Of a stretch of 64,000 nt of DNA, positions 54,355 through 62,028 are shown piece by piece. The stretch comes from Bacteroidota bacterium (lineage in GTDB: Bacteria > Bacteroidota > Bacteroidia > 2-12-FULL-35-15). How positions within the stretch are numbered: position 1 is the first letter of the stretch; the number at the start of each line of letters is the position of its first letter. Made by a program: the position numbers and the translations under genes. Location: NCBI GenBank assembly GCA_017303895.1, contig JAFLBF010000012.1:1-64000 (forward strand), read 5' to 3'. Below the pieces are notes generated by a model. That model saw only the letters and a list, made by a program, of their open reading frames with translations. It did not search any database and was not told the origin of the DNA.

Positions 54355-54672
54355 ATGAAAACAATAATAACGATGATCATTTGCATCTTTAGCATTACAG
54401 GTGCAGTGGCCGGAAATGGCACCGGTATCAATCAAGTAATTGGTAAGCAGCTAAAAGTTCCTGCTGAACTGAAATCATCTAAGCTAAACGAGAAGGTAAA
54501 TGTGCAGTTCAAGTTAAACAGCAATGGAACGATCGTTGTGCTTGATGTTAAAACAACAAATAAAGAGCTTAAAAACTATGTAGAAAAAGAGCTTCCAAAG
54601 ATCAACTTAAGCAATGCTGTTGAAAACAAAGAAACAGTTTACTTCGTTGATTTAAATTTTAAAGTTTTGTAA
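54355..54672 (+). CDS. Small secreted protein of unknown function
   Basis: 105 residues with signal peptide (MKTIITMIICIFSITGAVAG) and a compact alpha/beta mature part: KVPAELKSSKLNEKVNVQFKL, SNGTIVVLDVKT, NYVEKELPKINL and YFVDLNFKVL. The VxFxxxSNGTI pattern is like that in the TonB C-terminal fold of Bacteroidota secreted proteins. Follows the PspC gene by 69 bases; link to the stress module unproven. Confidence 0.75.
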   Translation: MKTIITMIICIFSITGAVAGNGTGINQVIGKQLKVPAELKSSKLNEKVNVQFKLNSNGTIVVLDVKTTNKELKNYVEKELPKINLSNAVENKETVYFVDLNFKVL

Positions 54673-54796
54673 CTTTTAACAGAGCTAGCCGTTATATCTA
54701 GCAAATGGGGTTATTATTTCCAAGAAGGGGTTTCGTGCAAAACAAAATTTAGGAGCATAAGTTTGTAGCATTTCTTATCTCCTCCCCTTTTTACTC

Positions 54797-54829
54797 AAAC
54801 AGAGCCACGTAGCTGGCTCTGTTTTTTTA
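54797..54829 (+). terminator. Rho-independent terminator
   Basis: Hairpin of 11 bp, 54797-54807 pairing with 54814-54824, with GAGCC core, six-base loop and a T-run after it. Lies 125 bases after the small secreted protein. The intergenic stretch between (54673-54796) shows no other feature. Confidence 0.85.
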
Positions 54830-54830
54830 T

Positions 54831-54838
54831 TATATTTG
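54831..54838 (+). promoter_or_regulatory. Bacteroidota -7 promoter element
   Basis: TATATTTG fits TAnnTTTG, 16 bases before ATG 54855 and right behind the terminator of the previous unit. No -33 element was identified. Confidence 0.5.
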
Positions 54839-54854
54839 TGTAAACTCAGGATCC

Positions 54855-55544
54855 ATGAAAAAGGTATTTTTTATAATATTGACAATATTTCTTTTTAATA
54901 ACTCACAAGCACAAGACACGATCATTAAACGAAGTGGCGACACCATCATCGCTAAAGTGTCGGAAATAACACCGAATGAAGTAAAGTACAAACGCTTTGA
55001 TTTTCAAGATGGTCCCAACTACATTGAATCAAAATCAAACATTCAAATGATCAAGTTTTCAAATGGGATCAAAGAAGTATTTAATCAAGAACCTGCTAAA
55101 GTTGTTACCAATACTAAATCAAACGACTACTACACAACTGAACCTGTAAAACCCAGCAATAAGATAGACACATGGGGAGTTCGATATAGATATCAGGGAC
55201 ATACCATTAGTGAAAAAGAAATGCAGGAAGTTTTAATGAAGTCAAAAAACAAACAAGTAATAGGTTTAGTAGGCCAAGCAAAAGATGCAAAAAAAATGCA
55301 GTATATTGGCTTTGCAGGTATACCTTTAGGTGTAGCTTCCGTAGTAATGTTTTGGAAAAGTACCGGCATTTTCAGCAATTCATATAATTATACCAATGGT
55401 AAATTATTCAACAGCAGCGACCTTGCCATCAGTGCTGTTTGTGCTGCTGCTGCCATTACCTGTCCTATTGTTTCAGGAATATCGAAAGGTAACCGGAATA
55501 AATACAACCGCCAGGCAATCAAAATTTACAATGAAAAGTTTTAA
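54855..55544 (+). CDS. Secreted/membrane protein of unknown function
   Basis: 229 residues with signal peptide (MKKVFFIILTIFLFNNSQAQ). Residues 21-70 have DTIIKRSGDTIIAKVSEITPNEVKYKRFD, a small beta-domain start common in Bacteroidota secreted proteins of unknown role; the middle is linker-like, and two hydrophobic stretches (about 150-165 and 190-207) suggest membrane insertion. An AT-rich hairpin directly after the stop (55548-55568) may end the transcript. Confidence 0.75.
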   Translation: MKKVFFIILTIFLFNNSQAQDTIIKRSGDTIIAKVSEITPNEVKYKRFDFQDGPNYIESKSNIQMIKFSNGIKEVFNQEPAKVVTNTKSNDYYTTEPVKPSNKIDTWGVRYRYQGHTISEKEMQEVLMKSKNKQVIGLVGQAKDAKKMQYIGFAGIPLGVASVVMFWKSTGIFSNSYNYTNGKLFNSSDLAISAVCAAAAITCPIVSGISKGNRNKYNRQAIKIYNEKF

Positions 55545-55547
55545 AAT

Positions 55548-55568
55548 TAATTGATTTTCAATCAATTA
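55548..55568 (+). terminator. Weak AT-rich hairpin after the secreted protein gene
   Basis: Arms 55548-55556 and 55560-55568 (TAATTGATT with AATCAATTA) form a 9-bp stem with a three-base loop right after the TAA. AT-rich and followed only later by a T-run (55582-55588), so termination strength is uncertain. Confidence 0.4.
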
Positions 55569-55607
55569 TATCAAATAAAACTTTTTTTCACAAATTATAA
55601 AAACCTC

Positions 55608-55647
55608 ATTCATGTGTTACAAATACTTATATTTGTAACACATGAAT
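55608..55647. promoter_or_regulatory. Perfect 18-bp inverted repeat over the E1 dehydrogenase promoter
   Basis: Arms 55608-55625 and 55630-55647 are exact inverted copies separated by CTTA. The right arm overlaps the -7 element at 55628-55635, and the repeat ends 18 bases before ATG 55666. Most likely a regulator binding site; alternatively an AT-rich terminator hairpin, since five T's follow it. Confidence 0.6.
55628..55635 (+). promoter_or_regulatory. Bacteroidota -7 promoter element inside palindrome
   Basis: TATATTTG fits TAnnTTTG, 30 bases before ATG 55666, spanning the junction of loop and right arm of the palindrome at 55608-55647. Confidence 0.55.
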
Positions 55648-55665
55648 TTTTAATTATTTCAGATT

Positions 55666-58080
55666 ATGTCAACACTTGCAAGCGGAAACACAAAAGTGAC
55701 CGAATTTATAAAGATCGTTTTGAATGACTATAAAATTGCTAACGAAAGCCGTGAAGCCAGTTTAATGGGAAGAAGAGAAGTGCTTACCGGCAAAGCTAAA
55801 TTCGGGATTTTTGGTGATGGTAAGGAGATCGCACAATTAGCAATGGCTAAAGTATTCCGTGAAGGAGACTTTCGTTCAGGATATTATCGTGATCAAACAT
55901 TTATGTTTGCAACCGGTAACTTAAACTTACAAGAATGGTTTGCCGGCTTATATGCGCATACTGATGTAGACGCAGAACCTATGAGTGCCGGTCGTCAAAT
56001 GGGAGGGCACTTTGGAACACGTAGTTTAAATCCGGATGGCACATGGAAAGATCTCACAAAGATCAAGAACTCATCAGCTGATATCTCGCCAACAGGTGGA
56101 CAAATGCCTCGTCTTTTAGGTTTGGCAATGGCCTCAAAACATTACAAACAGAATCCGGATCTACAAAAAGATAAATTCAAGATTTTTTCTAATAAAGGAA
56201 ATGAGATCGCTTTTGGAACGATTGGCGATGCCTCTACTTCCGAAGGTTTATTTTGGGAAACGATCAACGCTGCTGGTGTTATGCAGATCCCTATGCTTGT
56301 TTCGGTTTGGGATGACGGACACGGTATTTCTGTACCAAAGAAATATCAAACGACAAAAGAAAGTATCTCCGAAATTTTAAAAGGATTCCAACGTGAAAAC
56401 GGAGGAAATGGCTACGAAATATTTAAAACAAAAGGATGGGATTACGCACACCTTTGCGAAACCTATGAAAAAGCTGCAAAAGTATGCCGTGAAGAACATG
56501 TTCCTGTTCTGATCCATGTGGAAGAGGTGACTCAACCGCAAGGCCACAGTACTTCAGGCTCCCACGAACGCTATAAATCAAAAGAGCGCTTACAATGGGA
56601 AGCTGACTTTGACGGGATCAAAAAAATGCGTGAATGGATCTTACTTAATAAACTAGCAACAGAAGAACAATTAAATGAGATCGAAGAAAATGCAAAAAAA
56701 GCCGTACGTGAAGCGAAATCAGCAGCATGGACAGCTTACTTAAATCCGATCAAACAAGAGATAAAAGAAGTAAATACGATCATTGATGAGATCGCAGCAG
56801 GGAGTGAAAATGCGGTATTTATTACAAAGATCAAAACTGATCTGAATTCTATTTTAGAACCGATCCGAAAAGATGCCGTTTCAGCAGCAAAGCGAATACT
56901 ACGATTAACTAGAACTGAAAATATTGCTGCAAAAACAAAATTGATCGACTGGTTAAACGAATCGAAAATGGCGAATCATGATCGTTACAGCTCTTACCTG
57001 CATAGTGAGTCAAGTCAAAATGCACTGAATATTAAGCCGGTAAAAATTGAGTATGCTTCCGAAATGAAACAAGTGGATGGAAGAGAATTATTGCGTGAAA
57101 ACTTCGATTATATTTTAAATAAATACCCAGAAGTATTGATCTTTGGTGAGGATAGCGGACGAATTGGCGGTGTGAATCAAGGATTAGAAGGTTTGCAGGC
57201 GAAATATGGTGAAATAAGAGTATTTGATACCGGTATTCGTGAAGCTACGATTATGGGACAAGCGATTGGCCTATCAATGCGTGGATTAAGACCAATTGCC
57301 GAGATCCAATACTTGGATTATTTGCTGTACGCTTTGCAGATCATGAGTGATGATCTAGCTACCGTGCAATACAGAACAAAAGGTGGTCAAAAAGCTCCAG
57401 TGATCATCCGTACGCGCGGACATCGTTTAGAAGGGATATGGCATAGTGGCTCTCCAATGGGGATGATCATTAATTCATTGCGAGGAATTCATGTTTGTGT
57501 TCCAAGAAATATGACACAAGCGGCCGGTTTTTATAACACGCTGCTTTGTGCTGATGAACCGGCATTGGTAATTGAGCCATTGAATGGCTATCGTTTAAAA
57601 GAACAATTACCAGCTAACATCGGTGAATATAAAATGCCATTGGGTGTTGTTGAAACGATCAATGAAGGAACAGACATTACATTGGTCACCTATGGATCAT
57701 GCTGCAGAATTGCGATGGAAGCCGTAAAACAACTTGCAGAAGCCGATATTTCTGTTGAGGTTATAGATGTTCAAACATTATTACCATTCGACTTGAACCA
57801 TGACATTGTGAAGTCATTAGCTAAAACTAATCGCTTATTGATCTTAGATGAAGATGTACCGGGCGGAGCTAGTGCATACATTCTTCAAAAAGTTTTAGAA
57901 GAACAAGGAGGCTATCAATATCTTGATGCAGAACCAAGAACATTAGCAGCTAAAGAACACCGCCCTGCTTATGGATCGGATGGTGATTATTTCAGTAAAC
58001 CTAGTGCTGATGATGTTTTCGATGCCGTTTATGAAATGATGCATGAAGCTGATCCTGCTCAATTTCAAAGAATCTATTAA
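55666..58080 (+). CDS. Fused 2-oxoacid dehydrogenase E1 alpha/beta component
   Basis: 804 residues joining both halves of the thiamine-diphosphate E1 component in one chain. E1 alpha (about 1-395) has GGHFGTRS, the TPP motif GDASTSEGLFWETIN and SVWDDGHGISVPKK. E1 beta (about 465-804) has FGEDSGRIGGVNQGL, the FDTGIREATIMGQAIGLS block and RTRGHRLEGIWHSGSPMG. The fusion is common in Bacteroidota and is usually annotated as branched-chain 2-oxoacid dehydrogenase E1. E2 and E3 are not in the window. Its promoter carries a perfect palindrome. Confidence 0.94.
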   Translation: MSTLASGNTKVTEFIKIVLNDYKIANESREASLMGRREVLTGKAKFGIFGDGKEIAQLAMAKVFREGDFRSGYYRDQTFMFATGNLNLQEWFAGLYAHTDVDAEPMSAGRQMGGHFGTRSLNPDGTWKDLTKIKNSSADISPTGGQMPRLLGLAMASKHYKQNPDLQKDKFKIFSNKGNEIAFGTIGDASTSEGLFWETINAAGVMQIPMLVSVWDDGHGISVPKKYQTTKESISEILKGFQRENGGNGYEIFKTKGWDYAHLCETYEKAAKVCREEHVPVLIHVEEVTQPQGHSTSGSHERYKSKERLQWEADFDGIKKMREWILLNKLATEEQLNEIEENAKKAVREAKSAAWTAYLNPIKQEIKEVNTIIDEIAAGSENAVFITKIKTDLNSILEPIRKDAVSAAKRILRLTRTENIAAKTKLIDWLNESKMANHDRYSSYLHSESSQNALNIKPVKIEYASEMKQVDGRELLRENFDYILNKYPEVLIFGEDSGRIGGVNQGLEGLQAKYGEIRVFDTGIREATIMGQAIGLSMRGLRPIAEIQYLDYLLYALQIMSDDLATVQYRTKGGQKAPVIIRTRGHRLEGIWHSGSPMGMIINSLRGIHVCVPRNMTQAAGFYNTLLCADEPALVIEPLNGYRLKEQLPANIGEYKMPLGVVETINEGTDITLVTYGSCCRIAMEAVKQLAEADISVEVIDVQTLLPFDLNHDIVKSLAKTNRLLILDEDVPGGASAYILQKVLEEQGGYQYLDAEPRTLAAKEHRPAYGSDGDYFSKPSADDVFDAVYEMMHEADPAQFQRIY

Positions 58081-58085
58081 TCATA

Positions 58086-58116
58086 AAAGGGCGAAATTTT
58101 CGCCCTTTATTTTTTA
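58086..58116 (+). terminator. Rho-independent terminator
   Basis: Hairpin AAAGGGCG (58086-58093) with CGCCCTTT (58101-58108), followed by T's, separates the dehydrogenase from murQ. MurQ begins at 58123, 7 bases behind the T-run. Confidence 0.88.
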
Positions 58117-58122
58117 TCATTT

Positions 58123-58929
58123 ATGAAACGTACTACCGAATCGGACTCCAATTACCAATCGCTCGAAAAAATGACTGTCAAAGAACTTTTGACAAACATC
58201 AACAATGAAGATAAAACAGTTCCCATTGCTATTGAAAAAGTAATTCCCAAAATTGAAAAACTGGTAAATGCTATTGTAAAACAAATGCAACAAGGTGGTC
58301 GGCTATTTTACATGGGAGCAGGAACAAGCGGCCGATTAGGGATAGTTGATGCCAGCGAATGTCCTCCTACTTATGGAGTACCTCAGGGAATGGTTGTTGG
58401 GATCATTGCCGGTGGCGACAAAGCTATTCGCAAAGCAGTTGAATTTGCAGAGGATGATATGCAGCAAGGATGGAAAGATCTTCAAATTCATAAGATCAAT
58501 TCAAAAGATGTTGTTATTGGCATTGCGGCTTCCGGCTCTACACCTTATGTTGTTGGCGCACTAGAAAAATGCAATCAAAATGATATTTTAACAGCATGCA
58601 TCGTTTGCAACAAAGGAAGTAATGTGGCAAAAGCCGCTAAACATAAAATTGAAGTAATTGTTGGACCGGAATTTGTAACAGGAAGTACCAGAATGAAATC
58701 AGGTACAGCACAAAAACTTGTTCTGAATATGATCTCCACCTCTGTTATGATCAAATTAGGACGAGTAAAGGGGAATAAAATGGTGGATATGCAATTAAGT
58801 AACAACAAACTAGTAGATAGAGGAACGAATATGGTCATGAAAGAGTTAAAAGTTTCTTATAAAAAAGCCAATGAATTATTACTAAAGCATGGAAGTGTAA
58901 GAAAGGCTGTGGAGCAGTACAAAAAATAA
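58123..58929 (+). CDS. murQ: N-acetylmuramic acid 6-phosphate etherase
   Basis: 268 residues, somewhat shorter than the 298 of E. coli MurQ. A SIS-domain enzyme that cleaves the lactyl ether of MurNAc-6-phosphate to GlcNAc-6-phosphate and lactate in cell-wall recycling. Motifs: MGAGTSGRLGIVDASECPPTYG (E79), IGIAASGSTPYVVGAL, and FVTGSTRMKSGTAQKLVLNMIST. The terminator-to-start gap is short, so its promoter is not evident. Two unknown genes follow with gaps of 7 and 1 bases. Confidence 0.95.
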   Translation: MKRTTESDSNYQSLEKMTVKELLTNINNEDKTVPIAIEKVIPKIEKLVNAIVKQMQQGGRLFYMGAGTSGRLGIVDASECPPTYGVPQGMVVGIIAGGDKAIRKAVEFAEDDMQQGWKDLQIHKINSKDVVIGIAASGSTPYVVGALEKCNQNDILTACIVCNKGSNVAKAAKHKIEVIVGPEFVTGSTRMKSGTAQKLVLNMISTSVMIKLGRVKGNKMVDMQLSNNKLVDRGTNMVMKELKVSYKKANELLLKHGSVRKAVEQYKK

Positions 58930-58936
58930 TCCGTTC

Positions 58937-59503
58937 ATGCAGGACATAGAGCCATATTACAACTGGAGGCATCTATACATCGCTTCCGAAGATGAGCGCT
59001 CTCCTTTTTATGGCAGAGAATACAGTGAATTTGAATACACCAATGCAATTTATAATTATCTGATACATCCTCAATGGGATGACATAGACTCTCCCACATT
59101 ATACATAAAAGTATTATTTGTGGATTATGATCAAGGATATGCCATCATAGAATTAATTGGAGAATGGAACGATGCTATCAATAATGATATTATGACGCTC
59201 AAAAGAGATGTTATTGAAAAGATAATGGAATATGGTATAAGCAAATTTATTTTAATAGGTGAAAATGTTTTAAATTTTCATTATTCAGATGATTGCTATT
59301 ATGAAGAATGGTTTGAAGAAGTTGAAGACGGATGGATCGCATTTCTTAATTTCAGAGAGCATGTATTAAAAGAATTTACCCATGCAAATATTGATTATTA
59401 CATTGTATCAGGAGGGAAATTAAATGACATTGCCTGGCGAACCTCTTCTCCATTGCAATTATTTGAAAAAGTAGAATTATATGTACAAAAAAGGATCGGA
59501 TAA
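58937..59503 (+). CDS. Cytoplasmic protein of unknown function in murQ unit
   Basis: 188 residues, acidic and rich in Trp and Tyr, no signal peptide or membrane helix. Begins MQDIEPYYNWRHLYIASEDERSPF and contains LYIKVLFVDYDQGYAIIELIGEW, ISKFILIGENVLNFHYSDDCYYEEWFEE and YYIVSGGKLNDIAWR. I recognise no family. It starts 7 bases after murQ and ends 1 base before a lipoprotein gene, so co-transcription is likely; a role in cell-wall recycling is inference. Confidence 0.72.
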   Translation: MQDIEPYYNWRHLYIASEDERSPFYGREYSEFEYTNAIYNYLIHPQWDDIDSPTLYIKVLFVDYDQGYAIIELIGEWNDAINNDIMTLKRDVIEKIMEYGISKFILIGENVLNFHYSDDCYYEEWFEEVEDGWIAFLNFREHVLKEFTHANIDYYIVSGGKLNDIAWRTSSPLQLFEKVELYVQKRIG

Positions 59504-59504
59504 T

Positions 59505-61541
59505 ATGAAACACACACTGCATATATATTTTGTTTTGCTCTCCCTATTCAGCTTCAGCAGTTGTAATGGTCAAGGCACAATAGATAGCCTGGAATTTCAG
59601 ACCGGATACCCAAAAATTCAGCACAACGCATTAGAGCAATTGCGAACCTTCCCTTCACCGAGATATAAAACAAACAATGATTTTATGCGACTTTTCAATT
59701 GGATGAGCCCTCATTATATGGCAGGGAAAGGCCAAAAAGATGTACCATTAGAGAAGTCGCTAAACGATGCCGTATTGCTACAAGAAGAACTTTGCCTGAA
59801 TTGGAATTATATGATCGTACTGCCTAATCCTTCTGGCTTAAAAGATGAAACCAGTATCAATAATACAAAAATTCCTTATAGGCGTTACATCGATTTTGCT
59901 AATGCTCATCCTGAAATTCCGCTGACATTAACAACATTCTGGGTGCAATCAAACCCGAAATTATTCGGGATCGATCAAAAAGGACCAAATATAAGCAGGC
60001 AAGATCATCCTGAAGCATTTTACATTGCTGACAAAAACAAAACAATGAAATGGAAAAAGGTCAGCTATGCAGCTCCCGATTCGTTATTTATAAAAGATGG
60101 AATAATTGTAAGAAAAAATATTGAAGTAATTTTAAAAGAATTAAAACGCCCAATAGATATCATAAATGAAAATGGTGAAGAACCACCAACCGTTTTTGAC
60201 AAATCAATTTTGGAGAATGATCCGGAATTAGTGAAAGATAAAAATGCACTCAAAATAGCTGACTGGGACGACTATATTGCCATAAAAAAAACAAAGATCA
60301 GGACACTTTATTCATCTCAGTTCATGAGCCATCCACAGTTAAAAAACACCTTATTTACAGTTTATGCTGTTGAAGGAGGACCGATCAATCGATTCGACTG
60401 GCATTTTAGCAAAACAACATGTTCTAAAATAAAAGGAAATTATTATTCAACGCCTGACTTTTACCCACGCACACCCGACAACTGGAAAAATTGGAAGGGT
60501 GCATGGCATGGCTGGAAATGGATCAATGATGGACGGAAAGTAGAGATTAAAGATGGAGATAAATTCTTCTCCCCTTTTGTTGCAGCAGGATGGCACTTCA
60601 ATCCGGAAAAAGATATGCGTCCTGCACAATGGCTAGGCCTACTCAAATGTTTAGGGACTGTTGGTGCGGAATTCTATTACGCAGGCTACTTCAATTTGAA
60701 AGCCCCTTTTTCTTTACCGGAAAACTATGTGTGGCAGGCAGCAATGCCGGCTTATGCACAAGCGATCACTACACATTACGATGATGTTTTCTTTAATGGC
60801 AATGTATTGTTTGATAACAATAAAGAACCAATTATCACCTATCCTAATTCAGAAGAGGATGTGCTTGTTACTGTTAGGAAGCACGATACAAAGGAGAAAT
60901 ACGTTATTGCTACAACAGTACAACCCTCATCAAATACAGAAAGAGCGCCTATAGAAAAAGATATAGTCATTACTATTGCTAATGAAAAAATCAAATTAAC
61001 AAGCAGAAGACAAGGAAGCGTATATGTTTATGACAGATCGGTAAGTCCTGCAATAGTTTATCAACTCGATAAATGGCATCAATACGAACACCCTTCGCGA
61101 TGGAGAAAAAACTGGATATGTGAAGCAGAGGTTTGTGATAGTAGTTCATCAGCATCCGATCAATTGATCCATTCTGAATTCAAAAAGAATGATCAATTGA
61201 CCGATCTAACAAAGTTTACAACTCATATTGAATTAAAAACATCCGATTACGCTATATACAATCTAAGTGAAAGGGATGTAGAGCAGGCTAAGGGGAAAAT
61301 ATATCTACATCTATTAGTGAAGAATAAGGATAAAGCACAATTAACGATAACTGGAATTAGTGCAGAGAATACCGTTATAACAATTGCTCCACATGACTCA
61401 TGGACATGGATCAAACAAGAGATCGCAGTAAAAAAAGGCATTAAAAACCTGAAGATCGAATCCCAAAATGGCACAATACTATTGGACAAAATCATTTTGT
61501 CTAATAAGAATGATGCTCATTCAGTAGACAAAGATTACTAA
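59505..61541 (+). CDS. Large lipoprotein of unknown function, possible carbohydrate-active enzyme
   Basis: 678 residues from ATG 59505. The leader ends in FSFSSCNGQG, a lipobox. Residues 40-470 contain repeated aromatic, polar blocks (CLNWNYMIVLPNPSG, LTTFWVQSNPK, WKGAWHGWKWINDG, FVAAGWHFNPEKDMRPAQW) that look like an alpha/beta barrel active region; residues about 570-675 are beta-rich and end in a fold like a carbohydrate-binding module (YAIYNLSER, DSWTWIKQEI, GTILLDKIILS). I cannot assign a glycoside hydrolase family. Gene order murQ-unknown-lipoprotein suggests a surface enzyme feeding amino sugars to MurQ; inference. Confidence 0.77.
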   Translation: MKHTLHIYFVLLSLFSFSSCNGQGTIDSLEFQTGYPKIQHNALEQLRTFPSPRYKTNNDFMRLFNWMSPHYMAGKGQKDVPLEKSLNDAVLLQEELCLNWNYMIVLPNPSGLKDETSINNTKIPYRRYIDFANAHPEIPLTLTTFWVQSNPKLFGIDQKGPNISRQDHPEAFYIADKNKTMKWKKVSYAAPDSLFIKDGIIVRKNIEVILKELKRPIDIINENGEEPPTVFDKSILENDPELVKDKNALKIADWDDYIAIKKTKIRTLYSSQFMSHPQLKNTLFTVYAVEGGPINRFDWHFSKTTCSKIKGNYYSTPDFYPRTPDNWKNWKGAWHGWKWINDGRKVEIKDGDKFFSPFVAAGWHFNPEKDMRPAQWLGLLKCLGTVGAEFYYAGYFNLKAPFSLPENYVWQAAMPAYAQAITTHYDDVFFNGNVLFDNNKEPIITYPNSEEDVLVTVRKHDTKEKYVIATTVQPSSNTERAPIEKDIVITIANEKIKLTSRRQGSVYVYDRSVSPAIVYQLDKWHQYEHPSRWRKNWICEAEVCDSSSSASDQLIHSEFKKNDQLTDLTKFTTHIELKTSDYAIYNLSERDVEQAKGKIYLHLLVKNKDKAQLTITGISAENTVITIAPHDSWTWIKQEIAVKKGIKNLKIESQNGTILLDKIILSNKNDAHSVDKDY

Positions 61542-61545
61542 GGAT

Positions 61546-61899
61546 TTAAAAGGTTGCCCTTATATCACTTCCCCGTTCTTTATTTTGCATCGAACGGAGA
61601 ACATAACGTCTTCTCTCTTTATTACATTTCGAACAATTATACATCCACCTGTATTTCTCGCGAACACTACATCCACCACAAATGGGATGCTTGGCATGAG
61701 GAAATGCTTCGCTCCCTTTTCCTAAATGTGTCCCCGGAGCACAATAAGCTCCATATTTTACTCTCACCAAACTTTTGTGAAACTTTTTATCGTGCAGTTC
61801 ACATCTTCCGGACTCCCCTTCTATATGATTTGAAACTAAACAGCTCGAAAGTAGAGAAGATATAAGAAATATAAAAATAATCAGTTTAAGCAGATTCAT
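61546..61899 (-). CDS. Small cysteine-rich lipoprotein
   Basis: 117 residues. Lipobox LLSSC at about 16-20 gives a lipoprotein leader. The mature part has cysteines and histidines in pairs (CELHDKKFH, CAPGTH, HPICGGCS and YNCSKCNKERR), suggesting a metal-binding, zinc-ribbon-like core and a basic tail. Family not recognised. It converges on the lipoprotein gene at 59505 with a 4-base gap and has no visible terminator. Confidence 0.7.
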   Translation of the reverse strand: MNLLKLIIFIFLISSLLSSCLVSNHIEGESGRCELHDKKFHKSLVRVKYGAYCAPGTHLGKGSEAFPHAKHPICGGCSVREKYRWMYNCSKCNKERRRYVLRSMQNKERGSDIRATF

Positions 61900-61981
61900 T
61901 ATCGAAATTTAACAATTGGATCGATATAAAACAATAAAAAAAACAGTACGTTTTATCACATACATCCTCCCCCCTTTTTGC

Positions 61982-61989
61982 TATATTTG
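61982..61989 (+). promoter_or_regulatory. Bacteroidota -7 promoter element of pruA
   Basis: TATATTTG fits TAnnTTTG, 39 bases before ATG 62029. A -33 TTTG is not visible at normal spacing. Confidence 0.5.
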
Positions 61990-62028
61990 TACTTCCAAAA
62001 TCAAATAATAACATCTAAACTTATTTAT

